Positions 50,183 to 59,212 of a DNA stretch of 64,000 nt are shown here, piece after piece. Source of the DNA: JAYPUA01 sp038133845 (GTDB taxonomy: Bacteria; SAR324; NAC60-12); contig JAYPUA010000001.1 in the NCBI GenBank assembly GCA_038133845.1, forward strand, positions 62,001 through 126,000. The letters are read 5' to 3'. Position 1 is the stretch's first letter. Each line of letters begins with the position of its first letter. The position numbers and the translations under genes were made by a program. The notes under the pieces were generated by a model that was not told where the DNA came from, searched no databases, and saw only the letters and a list, made by a program, of their open reading frames with translations.

Positions 50183-51346
50183 TCACCTCAGCAGGCCGCG
50201 CTGCACCAGGTTGCGCATCAGGTCGGCCATCCCGAAGGTCCACGGAGGGCAGGTGGTGCAGTCGGTGACGGTATTGACGAGTGCCCCCAGACGGGGCGTG
50301 TGGATGGTGACGACGTCTCCTTCACGATGGGTAAAGCCGGCTCCGGGAGCCTCGCGATCCTGAACCGGTGCGAACATGGTCCCGAGAAAGAGGGCGAAGC
50401 CATCTGGATACTGGTGATGAGCCCCGATGGTCGCGGCGACCAGTTCCTCCGGGCTGCGGCTGATCTGCTGCATGGAACTGTGACCTTCCAGCCGGAACCC
50501 ATCGGTCCCTTCAATGAGGAGCCCGATCTCCAGCCGCTTCACGTCTTCCAAGGTGAAGGATGCGTCCAGCATCCGTAAAAAAGGGCCGATCGAGCAGCTG
50601 GCGTTGTTGTCCTTGGCCTTCCCGAGAAGCAACGCAGAGCGGCCCTCGACGTCACGCAGGTTGACATCATTCCCTAGGCTGGCTCCGACGATGTGCCCTT
50701 GGCTGTTTACCGCAAGCACCACCTCCGGCTCCGGATTGTTCCAACGGGATACCGGATGCAGCCCCACCTGCGCTCCGAGCCCCACCGAAGAGAGGGGCTG
50801 TGCCTTGGTGAACACCTCCGGATCCGGTCCAATGCCAACTTCCAGATACTGCGACCAGAGCCCCCGCTCCAGTAGCAGGCGTTTGAGCTCCAAGGCCTCC
50901 GGAGAGCCTGGTTTGAGCTGCGAGAGGTCCGTGCCGATCTGAGAGACGACCTCCTTGCGGATCGAGTCCGCTCGTGCTGCGTCGCCCTTGGCCTGCTCCT
51001 CAATCACACGCTCCAGCAGGCTCTCCGCAAAGGTGACTCCGCAGGCCTTGATGGCCTGAAGGTCGAACGGAGCCAGCAGGTGCGGCTGAGTCGGATCATG
51101 CGAGTCTGCGAATGAGTTGTCCAGCACCTTCTGGAGAGCCCCCAGGCTTCTCCCGGAGAGCGACCGAATTCGCCCCACGTCTGCCTCCTCGGTCAAGTCT
51201 CTGAGGGTCGGGTAGGCCTCTGAGAGGTCCTGCAGCTCCTCTCCAACCACCTTGACCACGCACGGTCCGTTGACTTGGGGGTCCCAGACTCTTCCGACCA
51301 GGCAGGCCTGCACCATGTCATTGGGGAGGAGGGAGTGTTCCTTCAT
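50183..51346 (-). CDS. Fumarylacetoacetate hydrolase (FAH) superfamily protein
   Basis: A 387-aa protein. The FAH catalytic fold occupies the second half, with metal ligands in NNPEPEVVLAVNSQG (Glu-x-Glu) and the family block GNDVNLRDVEGRSALLLGKAKD. The first 180 residues are a longer N-terminal domain seen in the larger members. The family includes hydrolases, decarboxylases and dehydratases of keto acids, so the exact reaction is open. The start at 51346 has GAGGA 4 nt upstream; a GTG at 51361 is an alternative. It is single and minus-strand, divergent from the next small gene. Confidence 0.85.
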   Translation of the reverse strand: MKEHSLLPNDMVQACLVGRVWDPQVNGPCVVKVVGEELQDLSEAYPTLRDLTEEADVGRIRSLSGRSLGALQKVLDNSFADSHDPTQPHLLAPFDLQAIKACGVTFAESLLERVIEEQAKGDAARADSIRKEVVSQIGTDLSQLKPGSPEALELKRLLLERGLWSQYLEVGIGPDPEVFTKAQPLSSVGLGAQVGLHPVSRWNNPEPEVVLAVNSQGHIVGASLGNDVNLRDVEGRSALLLGKAKDNNASCSIGPFLRMLDASFTLEDVKRLEIGLLIEGTDGFRLEGHSSMQQISRSPEELVAATIGAHHQYPDGFALFLGTMFAPVQDREAPGAGFTHREGDVVTIHTPRLGALVNTVTDCTTCPPWTFGMADLMRNLVQRGLLR

Positions 51347-51441
51347 TTGTTCCTCATGCACAAGGGTGTTGAAATGGAGAAGCAGCGCCGGGTTTCTTGT
51401 TTCAACGGCATCGGCGGATACTTCAGTTTTCCAGATTGTTC

Positions 51442-51825
51442 ATGAATCCTCCGGAAGTTCAACTCCAATCCGTCTCCGGGCCGACCAAGGACCTGGAGCT
51501 GCGAATCCGGGAGCATCCTCGGGCACAGGAGATTCGCAGCTGGGTGGAGGAGCACCTTCCGCGTGGCGAAGAGTCGATCTCCCGCTGGAGTCGCTATGTG
51601 CTTGCAGGATACGCCTCCGGACTGCTGGAGCGCCGCATGCGCCTGGATGACGCACGGCATCTGGAGCCGATTGAGCGCATCCTCGAGGATGTCCGGGGAC
51701 TGCATGCCCAGCTTTCTGCCTCCCAGCTCAACGAGCCCGCGCTGTGGGCTCAGGTATTCGACTTTGGAATCCAGTGGGCCTATTACCTGGACTGGAGACT
51801 TTACCTGTCTCAGGATCTGTACTGA
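51442..51825 (+). CDS. Hypothetical protein (127 aa)
   Basis: A 127-aa soluble helical protein starting MNPPEVQLQS. Residues about 30-75 contain charged helices (IRSWVEEHLPRGEESISRW, LLERRMRLDDARHLEPIERI). The C-terminus is aromatic-rich (FDFGIQWAYYLDWRLYLSQ). There is no signal peptide and no family recognised. It is flanked by minus-strand genes on both sides and ends 1 nt before the convergent aminopeptidase stop. Confidence 0.6.
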   Translation: MNPPEVQLQSVSGPTKDLELRIREHPRAQEIRSWVEEHLPRGEESISRWSRYVLAGYASGLLERRMRLDDARHLEPIERILEDVRGLHAQLSASQLNEPALWAQVFDFGIQWAYYLDWRLYLSQDLY

Positions 51826-51826
51826 G

Positions 51827-52783
51827 TCACATCAGGAATTTGCGGCTTGCGCGGATGAACTCGTGGACGATTCCGGGCTCGGAGGCAGCGTGTCCGGCGT
51901 CGGGAACCACCCGGAGTTCCGCCTCTGGCCAGGCGCGATGCAGATCCCAGGCACTGCGCATCGGGGTGCAGATGTCGTAGCGTCCCTGGATGATGATGGT
52001 GGGGATGTGCCGGATTCGGTCGACGTCTTCGAGCAGTTGGCCGTCCCGCTCAAAGAACCCTCCATTCATGAAGTAGTGGCACTCGATGCGGGCGAAGGCG
52101 AGGGCGAACTCCGGGCTGATGAAGGCGTCAACACGCTGTGGGTTGGGATAGAGGGAAAGAGCGCTGGCCTCCCAGGAGGACCAGGCCCGGGCAGCCTCCA
52201 GCGCGACGTGAGGGTCGTCAGAGAGCAGGCGGCGGTAATAGGCCTCCATCAGGTTGCTCCGCTCTGTCTCCGGGATGGGCTCAAGGAAGCGCTCCCAGGA
52301 GTCGGGGAAGATGAAGCTCGCGCCTTCTTGATAGAACCATCGCACCTCCTTCTTCCGGAGGAGAAAGATGCCCCGCAGGATCAACTCGGAGACCTGTTCC
52401 GGGTGAGTCTGGGCGTATGCCAGCGCCAGTGTACTCCCCCACGAACCCCCAAAGACCATCCAGCGGCTGACGCCCAAGTGCTCGCGTAGCGCCTCCATGT
52501 CCGAAACCAGATCCCAGGTGGTGTTCTCACGCAGCTCCGCGTTGGGAGTGCTTTGACCGCACCCGCGCTGATCAAACTGCACGATCTGATAGCGCCTTGG
52601 GTCAAAGTATCGGCGATATTCCGGCTGAGAGCCTCCTCCGGGTCCGCCATGCACGACCACCACCGGCTTGCCGTTCTTGTTCCCGGAGGCCTCGTAGTAG
52701 ACACGATGCAGCCCGGAGACTTCGAGGAATCCGGTTTCGTAGGGAGCAGGCAGGGGGTAGGGTTGCAGGCGATAGCTGGGCAT
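51827..52783 (-). CDS. pip: Prolyl aminopeptidase (proline iminopeptidase)
   Basis: A 318-aa alpha/beta hydrolase of family S33 that removes N-terminal proline from peptides. Hallmarks are VVVHGGPGGGSQPEYRRYFDP, FDQRGCGQSTP, the nucleophile elbow GGSWGSTLALAYAQTHP, the acid Asp in QGRYDICTP and the His in DAGHAASEPG. It is of typical length and cytoplasmic. The start MPSYRLQPYP at 52783 follows homology; the upstream frame is unsupported. It lies 32 nt after galK and is probably the last gene of the DUF1704-GGCT-galK run. Confidence 0.94.
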   Translation of the reverse strand: MPSYRLQPYPLPAPYETGFLEVSGLHRVYYEASGNKNGKPVVVVHGGPGGGSQPEYRRYFDPRRYQIVQFDQRGCGQSTPNAELRENTTWDLVSDMEALREHLGVSRWMVFGGSWGSTLALAYAQTHPEQVSELILRGIFLLRKKEVRWFYQEGASFIFPDSWERFLEPIPETERSNLMEAYYRRLLSDDPHVALEAARAWSSWEASALSLYPNPQRVDAFISPEFALAFARIECHYFMNGGFFERDGQLLEDVDRIRHIPTIIIQGRYDICTPMRSAWDLHRAWPEAELRVVPDAGHAASEPGIVHEFIRASRKFLM

Positions 52784-52815
52784 CAAGCACGCTCTTTTAG
52801 AAAGGATTTCTGAAT

Positions 52816-53961
52816 TCAGGCGAGGAGCAGCGAAGCGCCTTCCACAGCCTGGCAAAGGTAAAGCTCCGGGACGTTCCCGGTCTGCTGAGCGTAAGATTCT
52901 CGGACTTCATTCATGAATGCTTCGGCCTGATCTTGGGCGACAAGGGCGACGGCACACCCGCCAAAGCCGGCACCGGTCATCCGTGCTCCCCAGCACCCGG
53001 AAGCAGCCTGAGCGCATTCGACCATTTTGTCCAGCGCCTCAGAGGAGACTTCGAAGTCATCCCGCAGGCTCTCGTGGCTAGCGTTCATCAGCAGCCCCAG
53101 AGTTTGTGAGTCCTGATTGCCTGCTGCGGCCACGGCCTGCTCGACACGGGCGTTTTCAGTCACCACGTGCCGGGAGCGACGTCGGGCCAGTTTGGAAAGC
53201 GTCGGGGCCTGCGCCTCGAGCTGCTCCACCGAAACGTCACGCAGCTCCCGGACTCCGAAAAACCGGGAGGCCTCCTCGCACTGGGCTCGGCGCTCATTGT
53301 AGGCCGAGTCGACCAGCCCTCGGCGGGTCATCGTGTCCAACACCACGACGGCGGTCCCTTCCGGAAGCGGCACACGCTCCAGCTCCAGCGTCCGGCAGTC
53401 GATCTTCACTGCGTGTCCGGCCTCTCCGGTTGCGGAGATCATCTGGTCCATGATGCCGCAGTTCATGCCGACCCACTGATTCTCTGCCTGTTGTGCGAGC
53501 AGGGCGGACTGCTTGGGGTCCCACTCGATCCCGGCGATGTGATGAAAGACCAGCATCGTCGCCAGTTCCACTCCGGCAGAAGAGGAGAGCCCGGCACCAT
53601 GAGGGATGTTCCCGGTCAGGACGCCATCCCAGCCCAGAAGAGAGTGCCCAGCCTCTTCCAAGGCCCAGGCACACCCCTTGAGATACTCTGCCCATCCGGA
53701 GCCTCGCTCCAGTGTGTCGAGGTCAAACGTTGCGGCCTCATCCAAGTCCAGCGCATGAATCTGCACGAAGCGATCGGAGCGGCGACGGAAGGCGATCGTG
53801 GCGAAGCGGTCAATGGCCAACGGCATGACGAATCCGCCATTGTAGTCCGTGTGCTCCCCAATCAGGTTGACCCTCCCGGGGGCCTGAGCGCAAGCCTCAG
53901 GAGCGATTCCAAAGATTTTTTCAAACGCAGCGGTCGCCTTGGGGACAAGAGAGTAGGTCAT
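52816..53961 (-). CDS. galK: Galactokinase (GHMP kinase)
   Basis: A 381-aa GHMP kinase. The GalK signature GRVNLIGEHTDYNGGFVMP is near residue 30. The ATP-binding motif GNIPHGAGLSSSAGVELA, the NCGIMDQM segment with the catalytic Asp, and the C-terminal MTGAGFGGCAVAL loop are intact. It phosphorylates galactose to galactose 1-phosphate. No galT, galE or galM is nearby, so the rest of the Leloir pathway must be elsewhere or the substrate is a related sugar. Its start overlaps the GGCT stop (ATGA). Confidence 0.94.
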   Translation of the reverse strand: MTYSLVPKATAAFEKIFGIAPEACAQAPGRVNLIGEHTDYNGGFVMPLAIDRFATIAFRRRSDRFVQIHALDLDEAATFDLDTLERGSGWAEYLKGCAWALEEAGHSLLGWDGVLTGNIPHGAGLSSSAGVELATMLVFHHIAGIEWDPKQSALLAQQAENQWVGMNCGIMDQMISATGEAGHAVKIDCRTLELERVPLPEGTAVVVLDTMTRRGLVDSAYNERRAQCEEASRFFGVRELRDVSVEQLEAQAPTLSKLARRRSRHVVTENARVEQAVAAAGNQDSQTLGLLMNASHESLRDDFEVSSEALDKMVECAQAASGCWGARMTGAGFGGCAVALVAQDQAEAFMNEVRESYAQQTGNVPELYLCQAVEGASLLLA

Positions 53962-54419
53962 TCGATGGCCTTAATTTGCTGAAGTTTTAAGAAGTATTCT
54001 GGAGAGAGCAGAGGCTTTCCGGCCAGCAGGTGGTCTAGGTATTCACGTGTCGGGGGCTGGTCCGGGCCGGTGTTCAAGGCCACGTAGGCGATCACTTCCC
54101 AGGAGCACCCCTGCAGGTCAAGCACCTGCAGCACCTGGCGCTCGTACTGCTCCGTGGCGACGCCTTCATAGCCATCGAGAATGAGCAACTCCCGCTCGGT
54201 GACTTTGTAAACCGCGCCCTCCACCTTGCGTCCCGAGGCCGGAACGATGTTGGCCGCACACCAGCCATAGTCTTGGGCCATCTTGTTGAAACGCAGCTCG
54301 TAGTCTTGCAGTTGCGCGGCAAAGCGAGGGGCGTTCCAGCCGACACGCTCCAGCATGCGCTCTGCGTTCATGTTGGAGCCGTAGGCAAAATACAGCGCCG
54401 GAGTGGTCTCTTCGGTCAT
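53958..54419 (-). CDS. Gamma-glutamylcyclotransferase-like protein
   Basis: A 153-aa GGCT/AIG2 fold protein. The YGSNMN substrate loop (FAYGSNMNAERM) and the catalytic Glu in LDGYEGVATEQYER are both present. VEGAVYKVTERELLILD is also typical. Members release 5-oxoproline from gamma-glutamyl peptides such as glutathione fragments, or from gamma-glutamylamines. It overlaps both neighbours by ATGA, tying it to the DUF1704 peptidase and galK. Confidence 0.88.
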   Translation of the reverse strand: MTEETTPALYFAYGSNMNAERMLERVGWNAPRFAAQLQDYELRFNKMAQDYGWCAANIVPASGRKVEGAVYKVTERELLILDGYEGVATEQYERQVLQVLDLQGCSWEVIAYVALNTGPDQPPTREYLDHLLAGKPLLSPEYFLKLQQIKAIE

Positions 54420-55564
54420 CGGATCGACTGGGTCAGGTATTCAAGGATCGGGTGAGGCTTTTGCGGGTTGCGGAAGGCTTCGGGGACGTACTTTGGAGGC
54501 GTGACCATTCCTGACTCCATCATGTGCTCGATCGTCTCCTGATAGCGCAGGTGGGTCTTGCCGATCAGCAGTGAGTCCATGCGCTTCGCGGCGCTGAAGT
54601 GCTGAAGCATCTCCCGGAATCCGCTCATGTAGACGTAATCCTTGGTGAAACCTCCGCCGCGGTAGGCTCGGACCGTCACGTCGAACGCATGCTGAGGCTC
54701 CACGTGGTACTGATCCACCAGGCGCTGGAAGGTCCGGGGGAAGTTGTTTCCGTGGAGCATGGACGAGATCGCGATCACACGGAGCGCCATCTCCCGCAGC
54801 CGGTTGAGCGTCAGGTTCCCGGAGAGGTATTCACTCAGGATGGCCATCCCCTCTTGGGTGGTGGTGTTGACCGGCAGCCCGCTTTGAAACACGCGAAGCT
54901 TCTGCAGTCGCGCGTTGCAGGTGGTCAGGTAGTGAATGCCAATTTCATGGTGTGCCAGGGCCTGGGCCTCTCGTTGCGTGAAGCGGACCCCTTTGCGGAT
55001 CTTCAGGCCTTTGGCTCCGGCCAGTGCTTTGGCGATGATCTGGGTGCTGTACTCGAGGGGGCAGGAGAAGCCATACCCCTGCGAAGTCTCCAGAAACAGC
55101 CTCTCCAGCACCGGCGGATCCAGGGTGTGGCGATCTTCCGGATCCTCGACGGGAGCACAGTGCAGCAGGAACTCCGCATTGGACACATCCCGGCCGCTGG
55201 GCTCTCCAAAATAGCGTAAGGAACTGTAGACGAATCGCTCCGTTCCGACGCTGAAAAGTAGGTCGGCGCGGTCCGAGTAGGACTGCACGACATCGGCATA
55301 AAGTTCCTGCACCCGCGGGTCCTCGATGCGCTCGACCGCCACGCGGTGCAGGGTGCGCTTGAAGGCGAACGGATCCAGAGACACCGGACGATAGCGGAAC
55401 TCCGGAACGTGCCGATAACGAGAGGCGAAGAATCTGCGCCGCTCTGCTTCCAGGTTGATTGGGGTAACGTGGCGGAGGAGATCAGTGTGCTTGCCGGCCT
55501 TTTGGATGGCTCGGTCAATCTTCAGGACATCAGGGTCTGGAAACGGAGCGGCACTCGGCTTCAT
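54416..55564 (-). CDS. DUF1704 (QEGLP-motif) family protein, MATCAP-like metallopeptidase
   Basis: A 382-aa protein of the family annotated as flavohemoglobin expression-modulating QEGLP motif protein. The metal motif HEIGIH (residues 206-211, HExxxH spacing) is followed by FQSGLPVNTTTQEGMAIL, with the QEG element and a Glu expected to be the third ligand. The same motif arrangement occurs in the eukaryotic tyrosine carboxypeptidase MATCAP, so peptidase activity is a fair prediction. It is the first gene of the operon and its stop overlaps the cyclotransferase start. Target unknown. Confidence 0.88.
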   Translation of the reverse strand: MKPSAAPFPDPDVLKIDRAIQKAGKHTDLLRHVTPINLEAERRRFFASRYRHVPEFRYRPVSLDPFAFKRTLHRVAVERIEDPRVQELYADVVQSYSDRADLLFSVGTERFVYSSLRYFGEPSGRDVSNAEFLLHCAPVEDPEDRHTLDPPVLERLFLETSQGYGFSCPLEYSTQIIAKALAGAKGLKIRKGVRFTQREAQALAHHEIGIHYLTTCNARLQKLRVFQSGLPVNTTTQEGMAILSEYLSGNLTLNRLREMALRVIAISSMLHGNNFPRTFQRLVDQYHVEPQHAFDVTVRAYRGGGFTKDYVYMSGFREMLQHFSAAKRMDSLLIGKTHLRYQETIEHMMESGMVTPPKYVPEAFRNPQKPHPILEYLTQSIR

Positions 55565-55821
55565 GTCGGGGGTTCATCATCAGGTTGGAAGAAGGGAAGG
55601 ACGGCGGTGCATCCAGCTTCCCAACAGTATCAGATTCCAAACGTCTTGCAACCAACCTCTTGCACTGCACCTCACCAAGTGCGGTGGCGCCTTCTGGAGG
55701 CCTCGATTTTTCTTCTGCTCCGGGCCACAGGGGTTGTTCCGACCTGCACCCGGATTTGCATTGATTTGAAAACAGCACGTCACGTACACTGCACTTTTTG
55801 ACGACCTCAGCGGCCAGGCCC

Positions 55822-56784
55822 ATGAGCACAGGATTCTTCACGCACCCCATCTATCTGGAGCACGACACCGGAGCCCATCCGGAGCATGCGGGACGCTTGC
55901 AGGCCATCCGGAGTCGACTGGAAAGCGATCCTCTCTGGGAACAGCTGGAGCTGTGCTCAGGACGTAGAGCAGAGATCCACGAGGTAAACCTGCTGCACAC
56001 CCGACAGCACATTGACCAGGTACAGCAGGCCGCAGAGTCCGGACGGTCTACCCTGAGTTCTCCGGACTGTGTTCTCTCACCCAAAACCTTTGAGGCGGCG
56101 ATGCATGCGGTCGGGTCTGTCCTTGATGCGGTGCAGCAGGTCGCCACCGGAAGGCTGGACAACGCGTTCTGTGCGGTGCGTCCTCCCGGGCATCATGCAG
56201 AGCAGGGTGAGGCGATGGGCTTTTGCTTTTTCAACAACATCGCGCTTGCGGCAGAGTTTCTGATCCGGGAGGTGGGGTTGCAGCGCGTCGCGATCATGGA
56301 CTTCGACGTCCACCATGGCAACGGAACCCAGCACCTCTTTGAGGAGCGGAGCGATGTGTTCTTCATCAGCACCCACCAGCACCCGCGCACGTGCTATCCC
56401 GGAACCGGGTTTGCCGAAGAGCGTGGCGTTGGTGCTGGAGCGGGGTACACACTGAACGTTCCACTGCTTCCCGGAACCGAGGATGCCGAGTACCTGCAGC
56501 AGTTTCGACAGGTTGTGCTTCCTGCGTTGGAGGCGTATCGGCCGGAGTTTCTCCTCGTGTCTGCGGGGTTTGATGCCCACCGTGCTGATCCGCTGGCATC
56601 CCTGAATTTGACAGAAACGGCCTTCCGGGAGGTCAGCCGGGCTCTGGTTCAGGTTGCGGAGCGGTGCTGCTCCGGGAAGGTGGTGAGTCTGCTGGAGGGG
56701 GGATATGACTTGGAGGCGCTCGCCAGCAGTGTTCAGGAACACATCCGGGAGTGGACCGGTTGTCCCCATACAGGAGTCGCATGA
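55822..56784 (+). CDS. Histone-deacetylase-family amidohydrolase
   Basis: A 320-aa zinc-dependent deacetylase of class II type. Active-site blocks are CAVRPPGHHAEQGEAMGFCFFNN (tandem His), DFDVHHGNGTQ (zinc ligands), SAGFDAHRADPL (zinc Asp) and the catalytic Tyr in LLEGGYDL. In bacteria such proteins act on acetylpolyamines, acetylated small molecules or proteins; the substrate here is unknown. The start MSTGFFTHP at 55822 is preferred over a TTG at 55798. Its stop overlaps the next gene (ATGA). Confidence 0.92.
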   Translation: MSTGFFTHPIYLEHDTGAHPEHAGRLQAIRSRLESDPLWEQLELCSGRRAEIHEVNLLHTRQHIDQVQQAAESGRSTLSSPDCVLSPKTFEAAMHAVGSVLDAVQQVATGRLDNAFCAVRPPGHHAEQGEAMGFCFFNNIALAAEFLIREVGLQRVAIMDFDVHHGNGTQHLFEERSDVFFISTHQHPRTCYPGTGFAEERGVGAGAGYTLNVPLLPGTEDAEYLQQFRQVVLPALEAYRPEFLLVSAGFDAHRADPLASLNLTETAFREVSRALVQVAERCCSGKVVSLLEGGYDLEALASSVQEHIREWTGCPHTGVA

Positions 56785-57437
56785 GTTACAAGGAAGATTA
56801 CAGTCTTGGCGAAGAGATCGCGAACAGCATCACGCATGGTCTTGGAGCAGCACTCAGCGTGGCTGGGCTGACGTTGCTGGTCACGTTTGCCAGCTTCTCT
56901 GGAGATGGTTGGCATCTGGCCAGCGTGATCGTGTACGGTACCAGCATGATCCTCCTCTACCTGGCCTCCACGCTGTACCACAGCCTGCGTCACCCGGGGG
57001 CCAAGCGGCTCTTCAAGATTTTGGACCACTCTGCGATCTACCTCCTGATTGCCGGGACCTACACGCCTTTCCTGCTGGTCAACATGAGAGGAGTTTGGGG
57101 GTGGAGCCTGTTCGGGGTCATTTGGGGGCTGGCTCTGCTGGGCATCGTCTTCAAGATCTTTTTCATTGAACACCTCCCCCGAGCCTCCACCTTTGCCTAC
57201 ATCGGCATGGGGTGGCTCTGTGTTGTGGCCTTGCCTCAGATGCTGGAAACCATCGACGCGTTCGGCATGACCCTGCTGGTGATCGGCGGGCTCTCCTACA
57301 CGTTGGGAGCCGGATTCTACCTCTGGCATCGCCTGCCCTACAACCATGCGATCTGGCACCTGTTTGTTCTGGGAGGAAGCACGGCTCACTACTTTGCCGT
57401 CTTCTTCTCCGTGCTGCCTCCCTTGGAGGTGAGCTGA
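56781..57437 (+). CDS. Hemolysin III / PAQR-family membrane protein
   Basis: A 218-aa integral membrane protein with seven hydrophobic segments. Hly-III features are EEIANSITHGLGAALSVAG, LYLASTLYHSLRHPGAKRLFKILDHSAIYLLIAGTYTP and the late LPYNHAIWHLFVLGGSTAHYF. The conserved Ser, Asp and three His residues form the metal-dependent hydrolase site of PAQR proteins. The ATG at 56781 overlaps the deacetylase stop and has CAGGAG upstream. The next gene starts 3 nt after the stop. Confidence 0.92.
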   Translation: MSYKEDYSLGEEIANSITHGLGAALSVAGLTLLVTFASFSGDGWHLASVIVYGTSMILLYLASTLYHSLRHPGAKRLFKILDHSAIYLLIAGTYTPFLLVNMRGVWGWSLFGVIWGLALLGIVFKIFFIEHLPRASTFAYIGMGWLCVVALPQMLETIDAFGMTLLVIGGLSYTLGAGFYLWHRLPYNHAIWHLFVLGGSTAHYFAVFFSVLPPLEVS

Positions 57438-57440
57438 ACG

Positions 57441-58586
57441 ATGCGTGTTCTCTGCTTGTTCCTGCTGCTCCTTGGCGTTGCTTCCGGACTCCATGCTGAA
57501 ACTGGAGTCTCCGAGCGCCGAATCGTGTTGGCGAGCCATCTGCCCTTGAGCGGCCCTGCGGCAAGCTTTTCGGAGACGGCCAAGGGGGCGCAGGCGTTTC
57601 TGGAGTACGTCAACGACCAGGGCGGCGTCCACGGGAGGCGAATCGATTTGCAAGTCCAGGACGATCGCTTCCTTCCAGAGGGAGCCTTGGAGTCAGTGGA
57701 TCGGATGATGGCTCAAGACCCGCCCTTGCTCGTGTTCCTGCCTTCGGGTGACCAAACACATGAAGCGGTTCGCCCACTCCTCAAACAGTGGAAACGTCCC
57801 AGTTTTCTGATTCAGTCTCATGCCCGAAAGTGGACCGAGCCAATTCAGCCGGAGGTCTTCGCCTTGCTGCCCACTCCCCAGGCAGAAGCCCGGGCGCTCA
57901 GCCGCTTCCTGAGACAGAAGCCGCGCATGTCGATCACGGTCTGGTATCAGGACACACCGGACTATCGCGAGGCAGCCGGATGGATCCGAGCGTTTTTGGA
58001 AGACTCCATGTCGTTGCGCTTCATCGTCACTTCCGGACGCCACGCCGCGCTTGCCGATGAGGTGGAGGCCTTGCGCAATCAAAGAGCGCAGGCGGTGATC
58101 CTGGTGGCAGAGTATGGGCTGAGCCGCGCGTTTCTGGAAGTTGCCGAGCAGACCGATCTGGATGGAGACTTCTATGTGGGCTCTGCCTTGGCAGAGATTC
58201 GAACCCCGACGACTCTTCCGGAGCCGTTCCTCAGGCGACTCTTTGTCCTCAGCCAACTTCCGCTTCCGCTGGAGCAGGAGCACCTGGGAATTCAACTGCA
58301 CCAAAAACTCCTTGAGGTCTACCAGCCCGGGCAGCAGATGACCCGCTGGACGATTCAAGGGCAGGCAGCGGCAGAACTGCTGGTCCGTCTTTTGGAAGAC
58401 AACGGGCGTGACCTGACGGTGCCGGTTTTGCTGGAGACTGCGGAACGCTTCAGCCAGCCAGCGCAGTCCCTGCTGCCTGCGGTCAGCTTCTCTCCCAGCC
58501 AGCACCGAGCGTTGATGTCTTTCCGGATCAGCCGGCTCTTTCCGGATCGGGTTGAGCATCTGAGCAGCTGGATCGATGGCCGATGA
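57441..58586 (+). CDS. LivK-type periplasmic ligand-binding protein
   Basis: A 381-aa type I periplasmic binding fold with a signal peptide (LCLFLLLLGVASGLHA). VLASHLPLSGPAASFSETAKG and AFLEYVNDQGGVHGRRIDLQVQDD are the typical Peripla_BP_6 opening. DRMMAQDPPLLVFLPSGDQT and QAVILVAEYGLSRAFLEV continue the two-lobe pattern. It may be the binding protein for the livGFHM-type importer at 23-27 kb, which lacks one, or it may serve sensing. Here it sits between hemolysin-III and tsaC genes, overlapping the latter by 4 nt. Confidence 0.88.
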   Translation: MRVLCLFLLLLGVASGLHAETGVSERRIVLASHLPLSGPAASFSETAKGAQAFLEYVNDQGGVHGRRIDLQVQDDRFLPEGALESVDRMMAQDPPLLVFLPSGDQTHEAVRPLLKQWKRPSFLIQSHARKWTEPIQPEVFALLPTPQAEARALSRFLRQKPRMSITVWYQDTPDYREAAGWIRAFLEDSMSLRFIVTSGRHAALADEVEALRNQRAQAVILVAEYGLSRAFLEVAEQTDLDGDFYVGSALAEIRTPTTLPEPFLRRLFVLSQLPLPLEQEHLGIQLHQKLLEVYQPGQQMTRWTIQGQAAAELLVRLLEDNGRDLTVPVLLETAERFSQPAQSLLPAVSFSPSQHRALMSFRISRLFPDRVEHLSSWIDGR

Positions 58587-59212
58587 GCCGGGTCTTTCCC
58601 TTCCCCTTTACCCCTGAACACACACAGCACATCCGGAGTCGGCTTCAGCGCGATGAGGTGCTGGCCTTTCCCACGGAGACCTTCTACGGTTTGGGGGGAA
58701 ACGCCTATTCGCTGGAGGTGGTGGAGCAGGTGTTTGCCCTGAAGCACCGTCCGGTGGAGAAGGCGCTGCTGGTCTTGGCCGCTCCACAACAGATGCCCGA
58801 GCTTGTGGTGTGGAACGATCCGGAGGTTCAGCGCCTGACCACAGAGTTTTGGCCCGGTCCGTTGACCGTGGTCCTCCCGGCAAGTCCTCGGGTTCCGGAT
58901 TTCCTGCGCGGCCCGGATGGGACTCTGGCGGTCCGACACTCTCCCTCTCCAGTCGTGCGGTGTCTCTTGGAGCTGGGCGAGGTCCCGCTGATTGGGACCA
59001 GTGCGAACCTCAGCGGCCAGCCTTCCTGCAGGAGTGCCGAAGCGGTGATGTCGCAGCTGGGGCCGGAGCTGCGGACGGTTGTGGATGGTGGACTGACCCA
59101 AGGAGCGACGCCGAGCACGCTGCTGAGCTGTGTGGAGCGACCGTTCCGAATCTTGCGGGAAGGTGAGATTGACCGGGAGGCGTTGAGCCGCCGGGGGTAC
59201 ACGGTTCAGTAG
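58583..59212 (+). CDS. tsaC: Threonylcarbamoyl-AMP synthase (Sua5/YrdC/TsaC family)
   Basis: A 209-aa YrdC-domain protein that makes the threonylcarbamoyl-AMP used for t6A37 modification of ANN-decoding tRNAs. The family blocks are LAFPTETFYGLGGNAYS, FALKHRPVEKALLVL (basic substrate-binding residues), FWPGPLTVVL, AVRHSPSP and GTSANLSGQPS. It lacks the C-terminal Sua5 domain, as in TsaC. The start overlaps the binding-protein stop (ATGA) and its stop overlaps the convergent J-domain gene by 7 nt. Confidence 0.92.
   Translation: MSRVFPFPFTPEHTQHIRSRLQRDEVLAFPTETFYGLGGNAYSLEVVEQVFALKHRPVEKALLVLAAPQQMPELVVWNDPEVQRLTTEFWPGPLTVVLPASPRVPDFLRGPDGTLAVRHSPSPVVRCLLELGEVPLIGTSANLSGQPSCRSAEAVMSQLGPELRTVVDGGLTQGATPSTLLSCVERPFRILREGEIDREALSRRGYTVQ

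Noticed and set aside
55565..55821. Small genes in the divergent gap between the DUF1704 and deacetylase genes
   Set aside because: Several short frames exist on both strands but none has a start signal, signal peptide or plausible composition; I see only an ordinary divergent promoter region.
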